In this document: one piece after another, positions 27,183 through 36,191 of the stretch
Layout: every line of letters starts with the position of its first letter
How positions within the stretch are numbered: position 1 is the first letter of the stretch
Assembly (NCBI RefSeq): GCF_003634585.1
Contig: NZ_RBLG01000003.1
Span: forward strand, 186,001-250,000
Origin: Gillisia mitskevichiae
GTDB lineage: Bacteria; Bacteroidota; Bacteroidia; Flavobacteriales; Flavobacteriaceae
Length of the DNA: 64,000 bases
Direction: 5' to 3'
Translations under genes and position numbers: made by a program
Notes under the pieces: model-generated
Told to the model about the DNA's origin: nothing
Seen by the model: the letters and a program-made list of their open reading frames with translations, nothing else
Database searches by the model: none

Positions 27183-27814
27183 GACTAAAAAGTTTAAATT
27201 TTATTAATGTCATTTTTAATATGCATATCCAAACACTGGATTATACAAATTGAAATTTAGTGGGTAGGACTAAAAAAATTATATTGTGGGGAAGTATTGA
27301 TTTTCACTAAGGCCAAATTATAATCTTAAATATTTTAACAGTATGGGGGAAAACCCGTAGTTTTTAAAATGTAAATTTTAAACTATTTCTAACAAATAAG
27401 TTAATTATATTTTCAAAAAGGAATACCGTAAGCCTAATATTAGTAGGAGGTGATGAATATTTATATTTTTAACAGAATACTTAATTCTTATAAATACTCT
27501 TAAAATTCACCCAATTTTTTAAAAGTTCAAAAAGCAGATGATGGATTATATGGAAATCTAAACTAACTTTTTAGAATCTACTAAAATTTGAAAAAAGGTA
27601 GATTAAAGTGTTTAATTAAATCAAAATTTTAATAATTAAAGTTTCAATTTAAAATTGGATGAGAATAAAATAAGTAGAATTATAAAGTAAAAAATGAGAT
27701 TATAAAATGCAGAATTCCGCAGAACTATATGAAGTGAATATCCAAAAGATTAATTTTTAATGGGAAAGGTGTAGATTCAAAAAAAAAGGGGGGACTAATA
27801 GGGTTTGTATCTTA
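27183..27814. other. 632-bp gene-free stretch upstream of A2
   Basis: No open frame with coding character was seen on either strand. It is very AT-rich with isolated G-runs: TGTGGGGAA at 27285, ATGGGGGAA at 27343, and GGGGGG at about 27788 near the A3 stop codon. No -7 box of TAnnTTTG type is visible before A2, and no decayed copy of the lipoprotein module was recognised. Confidence 0.6.
27285..27351 (-). promoter_or_regulatory. Candidate G-run operator pair upstream of A2
   Basis: ATGGGGGAA (27343-27351) and TGTGGGGAA (27285-27293), read TTCCCCCAT and TTCCCCACA in the direction of A2 transcription, lie 103-169 bp before the start. Exactly the same two 9-mers, in the same order, lie upstream of the LuxR gene. 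Confidence 0.45.
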
Positions 27815-28468
27815 TTATTTAGAACATAAATAATAAGGATCTTGATCTTCTAAACTAAGAAAAACGAACCCAAATTCATAGGCATGTTCTATTTTAAAAC
27901 AGAGAGCTTCTATTGGGATATAATGTTCTATTCCTTCCCTTATAGTGAATGTTATAGGCAAGGAATTGGTTACCAAATTATAATATTGCATTGCATTCGA
28001 CTCCATTCCTTTTTTGGGTGACATTAATACGATTCTAGAATCTCTACCTTTGCTATTTGTTACTGCTAAATATTCCAAAGTATAATTCCCAACTGGTAAT
28101 AATAGCTTATTGGCTTTAGAAGTATTCCAGGTATCCAAAATCTCATCATTATCTGTATCCAAACCTAAAGGATCTATTTCTAACTCATGGAATCCTGTCG
28201 TACTGTTTCCATAAAAACAATTCCCTTGACCATCTTTAATGGCCATACGAACATATTTGAGATCCAAAATAGAACACATAGTATTCTTAAACTTAAAATT
28301 GGCAGACCTCATATTACGTGAAGTTTCAATTGGAGTAACCCCAACTGAAAGAATTCCCATACCAATAGGATCATTAAAAGTGACATTGGAATCATCTGTA
28401 CTGCTACATCCCCCAAATAAGAATATTACAAATAAAAGTAGTGAAAGCATTGGACTAAACTTTTTCAT
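27815..28468 (-). CDS. Lipoprotein A3: short, truncated family member
   Basis: This 217-residue lipoprotein has Cys21 in FLFGGCSSTDDS, the only family member without the CSK-acidic signature. It follows the A-form module (KYVRMAIKDGQGNCFYGNST, LPVGNYTLEYLAVTNSKG, VLMSPKKGMESNAMQYYNLV, LPITFTIREGIEHYIPIEAL, AYEFGFVFLSLEDQDPYYLC) and stops right after the YLC that in A1 and A2 leads into FFGN/SFGN-CD. It thus has only the first half of the module and no C-terminal domain. The stop is a clean TAA, and I found no continuation of the module downstream. It may be a degraded paralogue or a functional minimal form. Confidence 0.6.
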   Translation of the reverse strand: MKKFSPMLSLLLFVIFLFGGCSSTDDSNVTFNDPIGMGILSVGVTPIETSRNMRSANFKFKNTMCSILDLKYVRMAIKDGQGNCFYGNSTTGFHELEIDPLGLDTDNDEILDTWNTSKANKLLLPVGNYTLEYLAVTNSKGRDSRIVLMSPKKGMESNAMQYYNLVTNSLPITFTIREGIEHYIPIEALCFKIEHAYEFGFVFLSLEDQDPYYLCSK

Positions 28469-29432
28469 AATTAAATTATTTAATTAAACATTCTAAGAAT
28501 TATATTCTTAGTGATTTCAAAAAGTTTTCTAAAATTAGCTAGGAGGAAGGGCAGAATCTTTTAAGCGTACAATGGGTGTAATGGGTACATAAAATATGAG
28601 GGAAGACTTAATAATTGAAATTCAAATTTAAACTAAAATTAATATTTAGGAAAGGGGAAAAAACCCTAAATTTTCAACTATAAATTATATTTGAATAAGA
28701 AATTTTGCTTCGAAAATATTTTAATATTACAAAGCAAAATTTAAGTACGCTTATGTTATACTTTTTTATTAATTTCTTTTTTTAAGACATTAAAAAATCC
28801 GTCACAAAAAGCATCGGGTGTTTTATAATTTAAATAATCAATTACAATTAATTGTTCAATTTCTATCATTCAGATCTCATATTTTGGGTTTGATCTGTTT
28901 GAGAATAATATGCTGTAGGTATATTACTTCTACCTATTTACCTAGAGTTTTGGAAGTATTCTTATAAACCGTAAATTCATTTTAATGAGTTCACGGTCAT
29001 AGAAATTTTTAATAAATAGCTCGTCTAATTAATGTATGTTATTCACATTACTCTGTCTATAGGAGTTTTCCTTCAAGTAAAATGTACCTATTATACTTTA
29101 ATTAATTGCGGAAGTAGAACCATTTCAATGTACTATATTCAATTCTGTAAAATTAATTTTCGATAACGATAAAAACTTATAATCATTTGATTTTAGTATA
29201 ATTACATAGTAATTAAATAGCTGATGAATTAATAAAAAACACTTAAATATTATCAATTACAATACTGGGGAGAAACATTAATATTTAGATGTAATTTTAA
29301 TTATTAAAAAATATAATAGAAGAGGCTCAGTAGCGAAAAATTATAAACAATTGGGGAAGATTTCCACAAGTAAAAGAATATTGTAGAAAAAAAAAGCCTG
29401 AGTAGAAAATTAATTACTCAGGCTTATTGGAT
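28469..29432. other. 964-bp gene-free stretch between the astacin and A3 genes
   Basis: No coding frame was seen on either strand. Structures present: CTAAGAAT-tat-ATTCTTAG (28493-28511) in the A3 leader, a long stem of 11 bp with a 21-nt loop (28700-28742, arms AAATTTTGCTT and AAGCAAAATTT), G-runs at 29264-29271 and 29351-29358, and the astacin terminator. No transposon ends or RNA gene were recognised. Confidence 0.6.
29394..29425 (-). terminator. Terminator of the astacin gene
   Basis: Arms AAGCCTGAGTA and TACTCAGGCTT with a 10-nt loop, followed on the minus strand by nine T, lie 8 bp past the stop codon. Confidence 0.85.
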
Positions 29433-30476
29433 TTATCTAGCGTAATACCAACGATCATTAATCAGTTCAACGACTTTCCAGCCATAAGACCTTGAATAAT
29501 AATACCAAAGATCCTTATGTCTTAGCACTCTAACTCCACTAATTGTATAATATTCTCCATTAGTGTAAGTAGGATTAACTGGTTCTGTAGTTCCTCCTGA
29601 AGGATACATATTATTAATACCTGTTTTATCTCCGGATGAAAGCGCATTTCTTTGAACACTAAATGTGCTACCATCTAATTTTACAATTGTAGGTTGTCCA
29701 TTACTAGAGAAAGAATAAGAGCTATACAACATGATTGATCCAAAATCTAAATTAGAAGTGAACTCATCTCCATCTGAACCACTTTCTTCATAAGTCTTAA
29801 AATTATGTTCTCTTCCACTTTGAATGTTTGAGTAGTTAATTCTAATGTGTTTCTCACGATCTACTCTACTCTGTTCATGCCACAATCCTACTGCATGCCC
29901 TATTTCATGAATAGTATTTCCTGTAGAACACCCAGTAGCTAGAGTGATATTTTGTCTACCACCTGTCATTCCTACATAAGAAGAACATCCAGAACCTGGT
30001 GTGAAATAAATATAGTTGGATTGACTTGTTCTCTGAACAAATTTAAGTGAAGTATTCGCTTCCCAATGTTTAATAGCATCTGTTGCTCTATTTTTATCTG
30101 GAAGACTACTATCTATGGAGTAGTACACTGTATTATTTGGCCATCTTGCCGATGTTCTCCCTACACTTTTCTGAGCAGGTATCTCCTCTCCTTTTTCAAA
30201 TACTAATTTAACATCTTTAGATGTAAGCATATCATTAGAAAAAACGATATCTCCCTCATAAATGTATTCACCATCAATTTCTTCTACGGTGATCTTTTTA
30301 CCGGCAAAATAAACATCTGATAAGAGTCCAAAATCGTTCGGGTAGGCTACTTCAACATTTGCTGCTAATTCTGTTTTCTCTACTAGTTGCTGTTCTTTTT
30401 CTGGGGTTATTTCATCTTTACTACAAGAAAGAATAGCTAGAGCTGGTAGTAAATACAATAAATTTGATTTCCTCAT
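29433..30476 (-). CDS. Astacin-family (M12A) zinc metalloprotease lipoprotein
   Basis: This 347-residue lipoprotein has Cys18 in ALAILSCSKDE; CSKDE fits the surface-export signature of its neighbours. A propeptide-like region (about 25-105) precedes the catalytic domain (about 107-292) with the astacin zinc motif HEIGHAVGLWHE (H190, E191, H194, H200) and the Met-turn in GSIMLYSSYSF. The C-terminal 40 residues are Tyr/Trp-rich (DLWYYYSRSYGWK). It would cut proteins at the cell surface and resembles flavastacin-type enzymes. It lies inside the lipoprotein cluster between B1 and A3, but has its own terminator and spacing of over 500 bp to B1. Confidence 0.88.
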   Translation of the reverse strand: MRKSNLLYLLPALAILSCSKDEITPEKEQQLVEKTELAANVEVAYPNDFGLLSDVYFAGKKITVEEIDGEYIYEGDIVFSNDMLTSKDVKLVFEKGEEIPAQKSVGRTSARWPNNTVYYSIDSSLPDKNRATDAIKHWEANTSLKFVQRTSQSNYIYFTPGSGCSSYVGMTGGRQNITLATGCSTGNTIHEIGHAVGLWHEQSRVDREKHIRINYSNIQSGREHNFKTYEESGSDGDEFTSNLDFGSIMLYSSYSFSSNGQPTIVKLDGSTFSVQRNALSSGDKTGINNMYPSGGTTEPVNPTYTNGEYYTISGVRVLRHKDLWYYYSRSYGWKVVELINDRWYYAR

Positions 30477-31023
30477 AAATTGGGGTTTAAAAAAATTAAA
30501 TTGAACAAATACATCTTTAGTATTATATTATCTGTTCTGGTTATTAATAAAAAATGTTACGACTTGGATTGTTTCAAAGTTCATTCCAAAAAAAGTAATC
30601 ATGAGATCACAATTATTTAAAAACCAACCACTTAACAATAAATTATTTCAATTATTCACAATAATTATGAATAATTTTTTAAAATTTTTATACGTTTTTA
30701 TTAAAAAAAGAATAATTCAATTATTAATTAAGATTGAATCATCTTTGGCAGCTCATTTTGGGGGGAGATATGAGTGCATATTTAAATCAAGTCGCTAAAG
30801 TACACAAATATCCGATTAACGACGTTAAAATTTAATGTTTCTTTAACTTTAACATTTTCTATAATAGAAAAGCTGCCCGAAAAATCGGACAGCCTCTTCT
30901 ATTAACACCTCTAATTATTATTAAAATAACTACTGGTGATTAATAAAACTAACCTCACATACCTATCATCCCCCCGGTTGACAAATAGCAAGCGTTAGTT
31001 TTTTATTTATATCATTCGTATTA
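30477..31023. other. 547-bp gene-free stretch between B1 and the astacin gene
   Basis: Apart from a B1 terminator candidate, I see AT-rich sequence with one G-run (TTTTGGGGGG at 30756-30765). A 65-codon open frame at 30601-30798 has low-complexity Lys/Ile/Phe/Asn composition and is judged non-coding. A long-range stem (AACTAAC near 30947 with GTTAGTT near 30994) could also form. Confidence 0.5.
30872..30893 (-). terminator. Possible B1 terminator
   Basis: On the minus strand GCTGTCCGA and TCGGGCAGC pair (one G-T) around a 4-nt loop and are followed by TTTT. It lies 131 bp past the B1 stop codon, further than usual. Confidence 0.55.
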
Positions 31024-32655
31024 TTATGGACCAACAATATCTTCACATATAACCGCCTCTATGGTAATAAAAACAGGATATGTATATTCATAATCGGAGA
31101 ATGTTAATGGAATAGCCAATTGATTACCAGATGGTGCTACTATTTCATTGTCACATAAAGTGTGAAAACATTCTACAATTCTAGCATCAGATTCATCACT
31201 AGGCCAAATTTTAACTCTGTATCCTTTTATTCTATCTATTACATTTGGAGTATCTAAAGTTACTTGGACATTAGTACCATCTAAAACCACATTAGCAATT
31301 CCAAATAATACATCAGGGTCTAACTGACCTTTATCTCCTCTTAATTCCAAATCGGTTTCACCTGTAATAGTATAAACAATACTAGAGTCTGCTAAATCTA
31401 CCGATACATCGTAGCAATTTCCACCAGATGTACTAGTAAGCTCACAATCTGTTGGAGTACATCCTACAATAGGATCCGTCCAACACCCATCTCCATCAGG
31501 ATCAACTTGCCCTGTTAACACAGTTGTAATTGGACAGTCATCCACATCATCATTTTTCCCATCATCATCGGTATCTGGATCATTAGGGTTTGTGCCTAAC
31601 TCTTCTTCCTCTTCATTAGTTAAATTATCCCCATCTGGATCACATTGTGGTCCTGTTGGATCTGTTTCACAATTATCTCCGCCATTTCCATTTCCATTAT
31701 CATCTCCACAATTAATTCTAACGTGCTCATATCGTGGCGTATCTAAAAGTTGTGCATCTATATCTGCCTGAGTTATTGTGTACTCTACAAAATCTGAAGC
31801 ACCTGCAATATATGCTCCTGCGTCAAGTACTGTAACTCTTACATAGTACATTCCATCTTCTCCTAATGGAGGTAAAGGGAAACATAAAACTGTAGCTGCA
31901 AAAGCATTGCCTTCACCAGAAACAGAATTCATCGCACCATCTACTATCACATTTGTTCCATCATAAGCATCTCCCCATACATCTACCTGGAAGTTTGCTG
32001 GATACTCTCTACCTGTCTCATCATAACAGTAGTTAACAAAAACGCAATAGTTGTTAGTTATTCTAATTAAGTTAATATCAAAAAAGATATAACCAAAGGC
32101 ATCTTCCATACGCGGAACATAACATAACACGTCTACTTCTACATAAGGCTTAGTTCCTGCACCTAACATTATTTCTTGTGGCAAAGGATCCATAACACTA
32201 CTTGCGTAAGCACCACCTTCTCGAGGAGCTACCCACAGTACTTCATCATCTGCACTATATACTATAAAGTATTGTAATTGATAAGTACCTGCTGGTAATC
32301 CCAAAACATCTGAGTATTCCGTTTCCCAACTTCCATTATTATCTTTAAGATTAACTTTGATAAAATCACTTGCATCAGCACCGTCTGCTTCTGGGTTCAT
32401 ACCGCCAACCCATTCATCATCACTATTGGTTAATGCAACCAATACATAAGAAGGAGCAGCATCACTACATACCACGGGATCATCAGATAAATGATCTTTG
32501 CTTTGCTTTGCAAAATCATTTAATAAGGTTCCAAATTGTAATTGAAATGTATCCTGACCATCAGCACCTGCAACATCTGTTTCTTCCTTACTACAGGAAG
32601 TAAAGAGTAGTGCAAATACCGCCAGAAAGGCTATTGAATGTTTAAAAATTTTCAT
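31024..32655 (-). CDS. Lipoprotein B1: family module plus TSP3-like repeats and unknown C-terminus
   Basis: This 543-residue lipoprotein has Cys21 in LLFTSCSKEETD. Residues about 33-316 are the B-form module: DTFQLQFGTLLNDF, PSYVLVALTNSDDEWVGG, LGLPAGTYQLQYFIVY, LWVAPREGGAYASSV, AFGYIFFDINLI, YCVFVNYCYDETGREYPANF and VLCFPLPPLGEDG. Next is a calcium-binding-like acidic stretch (CDPDGDNLTNEEEEELGT, DPDTDDDGKNDDVDDCP, VDPDGDGCW) of thrombospondin type 3 style, then about 140 residues with four cysteines that I cannot assign. The module DNA is about 98 percent identical to B3 without gaps, but the two tails are unrelated. Surface location is inferred from the signal; function unknown. Confidence 0.7.
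   Translation of the reverse strand: MKIFKHSIAFLAVFALLFTSCSKEETDVAGADGQDTFQLQFGTLLNDFAKQSKDHLSDDPVVCSDAAPSYVLVALTNSDDEWVGGMNPEADGADASDFIKVNLKDNNGSWETEYSDVLGLPAGTYQLQYFIVYSADDEVLWVAPREGGAYASSVMDPLPQEIMLGAGTKPYVEVDVLCYVPRMEDAFGYIFFDINLIRITNNYCVFVNYCYDETGREYPANFQVDVWGDAYDGTNVIVDGAMNSVSGEGNAFAATVLCFPLPPLGEDGMYYVRVTVLDAGAYIAGASDFVEYTITQADIDAQLLDTPRYEHVRINCGDDNGNGNGGDNCETDPTGPQCDPDGDNLTNEEEEELGTNPNDPDTDDDGKNDDVDDCPITTVLTGQVDPDGDGCWTDPIVGCTPTDCELTSTSGGNCYDVSVDLADSSIVYTITGETDLELRGDKGQLDPDVLFGIANVVLDGTNVQVTLDTPNVIDRIKGYRVKIWPSDESDARIVECFHTLCDNEIVAPSGNQLAIPLTFSDYEYTYPVFITIEAVICEDIVGP
31706..32562 (-). repeat. 857-bp near-identical block, copy in B1
   Basis: This block aligns to 35109-35965 in B3 at a constant offset of 3403 with no gaps and about 19-20 mismatches by eye (about 98 percent). 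It covers the family module from just after the signal peptide to its final INC, and similarity drops sharply at both ends. Confidence 0.85.
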
Positions 32656-32715
32656 GATTGAATAATTTAGATTAATTGTATTAAGAATACTTAATACCTG
32701 AATTTTAATTAAGTA

Positions 32716-32754
32716 AGAGCGATTAAAAATTTATACGATTTTTCTAATCGCTCT
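32716..32754 (-). terminator. Hairpin between B2 and B1
   Basis: Arms AGAGCGATTA and TAATCGCTCT enclose an AT-rich loop, 49 bp past the B2 stop codon and 61 bp before the B1 start. The T-run is weak, so partial read-through into B1 is possible. Confidence 0.6.
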
Positions 32755-32802
32755 ACACTTAAAAATTATAATAACTTGAAATGAACATTTTAATCTTTAG
32801 GT

Positions 32803-34224
32803 TTAAAGGGAAGGACAAAAGCCTTCTTGGACTCTAACTTTTAAAAAGAAACCACCAGATGCAAGAACTTGTGGTGAGATTACATCACCCTCTAATCTTT
32901 CAGTGAAGTTATCATTGTGAACACAGTCATCATTACATCTTGTATCGTTACAAATATCTGCACTAGACCCATTTGGCAATCGAGCATCTATTTCAAAAGC
33001 TGAAATTAGATTATTACCTAAATTGGAGAAATGAACTCTAAGGTCTCCGCCTCCACTAAAATCAAGATTCACATCAGCAATTGGATTCGTTGTGCCTTCT
33101 ACATAAAGTTTGAATGTATCTGAGATATTTGCATTTGTTATATGAACAAATCCAGCTGCGCCCATATCACCTTCTTCAGATAGGAATCCATATACCCCAC
33201 CGTCACAATAGAAATTACATGAGGATACATTCGCTGTAGAAGGAGTACAATAAGGTTCTTCTTGATTAGGATTACAATTAATTTTTAAGTGCTCGTAACG
33301 AGGAGTTTCAGTTAACTGAGCATCAATATCAGATTGATTTATTTGGAATTGCACCACATCTGAAGCGTCAGATGTATATGGTAACAATGCATCATCCATT
33401 ACTGTAACTCTAACAAAATAAGTATCGTCTCCTTGTAATGGTGGCAATGGGAAACATAACACAGAGGCTGCTGGATAATCACCAGATTGAGAGATGGAGT
33501 TCATTTCTCCATTAATCACTATCTCGCTTCCATCATATCCATCTGCCCATACCTCAACCATAAATTTGGCAGGATATTCTCTTCCAGTCTCATCATCACA
33601 ATAATTCACGAAGATGCAATAGTTGTTAGTTATTCTTATTAAATTAAGGTCGAAGAAAATATAACCATAAGCCTCTTCCATACGAGGAACATAACATAAA
33701 ACATCTACCTCTACATAAGGTTTAGTTCCTGCTCCTAACATAATTTCTTGTGGCAAAGGATCCACTACGCTTCCTGCATATGCACCGCCTTCTCTAGGGG
33801 CTACCCAAAGTACCTCATCATCGGCACTATACACAATAAAATATTGTAATTGATAAGTCCCTGCTGGTAAACCTAAAACATCTGAGTATTCTGTTTCCCA
33901 GCTGCCATTATTATTTTTAAGGTTTACTCTAATAAAATCACTTGCATCAGCACCATCTGCTTCTGGGTTCATACCCCCTACCCACTCATCGTCACTATTG
34001 GTTAATGCAACTAATACATAGGAAGGTGCAGCATCACTACACTCTACTGGATCATCGGATAAATGATCCTTGCTTTGATCAAAATCATTTAATAAGGTTC
34101 CAAATTGTAATTGAAAAGTATCCTGCCCATCAAGGCCGGCAATATCAGATTCTTCCTTGCTACACGATGTAAATATTAGTGCAAGGATCGCAATAAAACT
34201 TAAATAGTAATTAAATTTTTTCAT
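32803..34224 (-). CDS. Lipoprotein B2: family module plus Cys-rich C-terminus without TSP3 repeats
   Basis: The 473-residue lipoprotein starts at the ATG at 34224 (MKKFNYYLSFIAILALIFTS, Cys21, CSKEESD); the frame is open upstream but without a good start. The B-form module spans about 33-317 (LGLPAGTYQLQYFIVY, AYGYIFFDLNLI, YCIFVNYCDDETGREYPAKF, FPLPPLQGDD). After INC come about 155 residues with many cysteines (SSCNFYCDGG, ICNDTRCNDDCVHNDN) and a strand-rich part; no TSP3 repeats are present. The second half of the module diverges more from B1 and B3 than the first. Its leader and signal peptide are close to B3. Confidence 0.65.
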   Translation of the reverse strand: MKKFNYYLSFIAILALIFTSCSKEESDIAGLDGQDTFQLQFGTLLNDFDQSKDHLSDDPVECSDAAPSYVLVALTNSDDEWVGGMNPEADGADASDFIRVNLKNNNGSWETEYSDVLGLPAGTYQLQYFIVYSADDEVLWVAPREGGAYAGSVVDPLPQEIMLGAGTKPYVEVDVLCYVPRMEEAYGYIFFDLNLIRITNNYCIFVNYCDDETGREYPAKFMVEVWADGYDGSEIVINGEMNSISQSGDYPAASVLCFPLPPLQGDDTYFVRVTVMDDALLPYTSDASDVVQFQINQSDIDAQLTETPRYEHLKINCNPNQEEPYCTPSTANVSSCNFYCDGGVYGFLSEEGDMGAAGFVHITNANISDTFKLYVEGTTNPIADVNLDFSGGGDLRVHFSNLGNNLISAFEIDARLPNGSSADICNDTRCNDDCVHNDNFTERLEGDVISPQVLASGGFFLKVRVQEGFCPSL

Positions 34225-34270
34225 GATTAAATAGTTTAGATTAATAATATATTTAGAATGGCTAATAAAA
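34225..34270 (-). repeat. Conserved leader shared by B2 and B3
   Basis: The 46 bp before the B2 start match those before the B3 start (36059-36104) at all but two positions, while B1, which shares most of B3's coding DNA, has a different leader. It is a trace of duplication or a conserved 5' UTR element. Confidence 0.7.
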
Positions 34271-34301
34271 GAATATGGATATAGTTTGAATATTAAAATA
34301 A

Positions 34302-34332
34302 CCATCCATTGAATTCATCATTCAATGGATGG
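34302..34332 (-). terminator. Terminator of B3
   Basis: Perfect arms CCATCCATTGAAT and ATTCAATGGATGG enclose a 5-nt loop 13 bp past the B3 stop codon. The following minus-strand sequence is T-rich but interrupted. Confidence 0.7.
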
Positions 34333-34345
34333 CATTTATTAAATG

Positions 34346-36058
34346 TTAGTCATCATCATCAGTTCCGTTATCATCACCATTACAAGTATTACCTGCATGT
34401 ACAATAACCCAGAAGCTACTATCTGAACTGGTTCTGGTAAGTGTGAATTCTAACTCACTATCTCCCACCTCATCATTTCGGTTGTATTTACCTGGACTTT
34501 TTGCAGTATCCCCAGGACTATCTTCACTTAAATAAACATGAAGGTCTGAAATACTAAAGCCTGAGTTTAAACTAATTGAAAAGTGAACCTGGTCTCCATT
34601 TGTAGTAATGGTTACTTCTCCTGCATTTGTACCTTTACTTAGATCATTTTGACCAGCTCCTCTCCATAAATCGAAGGTTTGACTGTTATTATCATCATTA
34701 TCTGCAGTATTGTAGTTATGAGCCCAGCCCCATCTGTTGGATTTTGAAATCTCATTGATTCTAGTATTTCCAAACATAAAGGCAGTTCCACATCCGGTAT
34801 CTACATCTTCTTCAGGACACCCGTTATTTGTTGTACTATAAACATCTGGACACGCATCTACACAGTTTTTAAAACCGTCTCCATCTGTATCTCTATCGTC
34901 ACAATCATCACAGACATCACCTTTACCATCTCCATCTTCATCAGCTTGATCTAGATTGGCTACATTAGGACAATTGTCACATCCATCTGGGATACCATCA
35001 CCATCTGCATCTTCCTTATCATCATAACCTGGACATAAATCATCATTATCTGGTACGCAATCTCCATCTGAATCTTCTGGAGTTATTGGACAATCATCTG
35101 GAGGAGTTCCACAATTAATTCTTAAGTGCTCATATCGTGGCGTATCTAAAAGTTGTGCATCTATATCTGCCTGCGTTATTGTATACTCTACAAAATCTGA
35201 AGCACCTGCAATATATGCTCCTGCGTCAAGTACTGTAACTCTTACATAGTACATTCCATCTTCTCCTAATGGAGGTAAAGGGAAACATAAAACTGTAGCT
35301 GCGAAAGCATTGCCTTCACCAGAAACAGAATTCATCGCACCATCTACTATTACATTTGTTCCATCATAAGCATCTCCCCATACATCTACCTGGAAGTTTG
35401 CTGGATACTCTCTACCTGTCTCATCATAACAGTAGTTAACAAAAACGCAATAGTTATTAGTTATTCTTATTAAATTAATATCGAAAAAGATATAACCAAA
35501 GGCATCTTCCATACGTGGAACATAACATAACACGTCTACTTCTACATAAGGCTTAGTTCCTGCACCTAACATTATTTCTTGTGGCAAAGGATCCATAACA
35601 CTACTTGAATAAGCACCTCCTTCTCGAGGAGCTACCCACAGTACTTCATCATCTGCACTATATACTATAAAGTATTGTAATTGATAAGTACCTGCTGGTA
35701 ATCCTAAAACATCTGAGTATTCCGTTTCCCAACTTCCATTATTATCTTTAAGATTAACTTTGATAAAATCACTTGTATCAGCACCATCTGCTTCTGGGTT
35801 CATACCGCCAACCCATTCATCATCACTATTGGTTAATGCAACCAATACATAAGAAGGAGCAGCATCACTACATACCACGGGGTCATCAGATAAATGATCT
35901 TTGCTTTGCTTTGCAAAATCATTTAATAAGGTTCCAAATTGTAATTGAAAGGTATCCTGACCATCGGGCCCTTTAACATCGGTTTCTTCCTTGCTACAGG
36001 AGGTAACGCATAGTGCGAGAATCGCAATAAAACTTAAGTAGTAATTAATTTTTTTCAT
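34346..36058 (-). CDS. Lipoprotein B3: family module, TSP3-like repeats and acidic-tailed C-terminal domain
   Basis: This 570-residue lipoprotein has Cys21 in LCVTSCSKEETD. The B-form module (about 33-316) is almost identical to that of B1. Four TSP3-like repeats follow: DSDGDCVPDNDDLCPG, DADGDGIPDGCDNCPN, DEDGDGKGDVCDDCDD and DTDGDGFKNCVDACPD, which in the known family bind calcium. The last 130 residues (CGTAFMFGNTRINEIS, RWGWAHNY, RGAGQNDLSKGTNAGE) resemble a domain common in Bacteroidetes surface proteins and end in a poly-acidic tail DDNGTDDDD. It is the first lipoprotein after the LuxR gene. Its leader and signal peptide match B2, its module B1: a mosaic. Confidence 0.7.
   Translation of the reverse strand: MKKINYYLSFIAILALCVTSCSKEETDVKGPDGQDTFQLQFGTLLNDFAKQSKDHLSDDPVVCSDAAPSYVLVALTNSDDEWVGGMNPEADGADTSDFIKVNLKDNNGSWETEYSDVLGLPAGTYQLQYFIVYSADDEVLWVAPREGGAYSSSVMDPLPQEIMLGAGTKPYVEVDVLCYVPRMEDAFGYIFFDINLIRITNNYCVFVNYCYDETGREYPANFQVDVWGDAYDGTNVIVDGAMNSVSGEGNAFAATVLCFPLPPLGEDGMYYVRVTVLDAGAYIAGASDFVEYTITQADIDAQLLDTPRYEHLRINCGTPPDDCPITPEDSDGDCVPDNDDLCPGYDDKEDADGDGIPDGCDNCPNVANLDQADEDGDGKGDVCDDCDDRDTDGDGFKNCVDACPDVYSTTNNGCPEEDVDTGCGTAFMFGNTRINEISKSNRWGWAHNYNTADNDDNNSQTFDLWRGAGQNDLSKGTNAGEVTITTNGDQVHFSISLNSGFSISDLHVYLSEDSPGDTAKSPGKYNRNDEVGDSELEFTLTRTSSDSSFWVIVHAGNTCNGDDNGTDDDD
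35109..35965 (-). repeat. 857-bp near-identical block, copy in B3
   Basis: This is the partner of 31706-32562. Most of the roughly 19-20 differences are at synonymous third positions. Between the two copies lies B2, whose corresponding DNA is visibly more diverged, so simple tandem duplication does not explain the pattern. Confidence 0.85.
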
Positions 36059-36191
36059 AATTAAATAGTTTAGATTAATAATATATTTAGAATGGTTAAT
36101 AAAATTATTACGTAAGTACCTGTAGGGAGTACAGTTATGTTATTTTCGGGATGTTCCTTTTGGGAATATTCTAATTAAACAGGAAGTTGTA

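Noticed and set aside
28700-28742. Hairpin as a terminator
   Set aside because: The loop is 21 nt, no T-run follows on either strand, and no gene end is near.
30601-30798. 65-codon open frame on the plus strand
   Set aside because: Low-complexity Lys/Ile/Phe/Asn composition from AT-rich DNA, no family resemblance, and it lies in a gap where the neighbours are on the other strand.
23404-36058. Type IX secretion cargo
   Set aside because: The proteins have lipoprotein signals and no recognisable C-terminal sorting domain; surface export as lipoproteins fits better.
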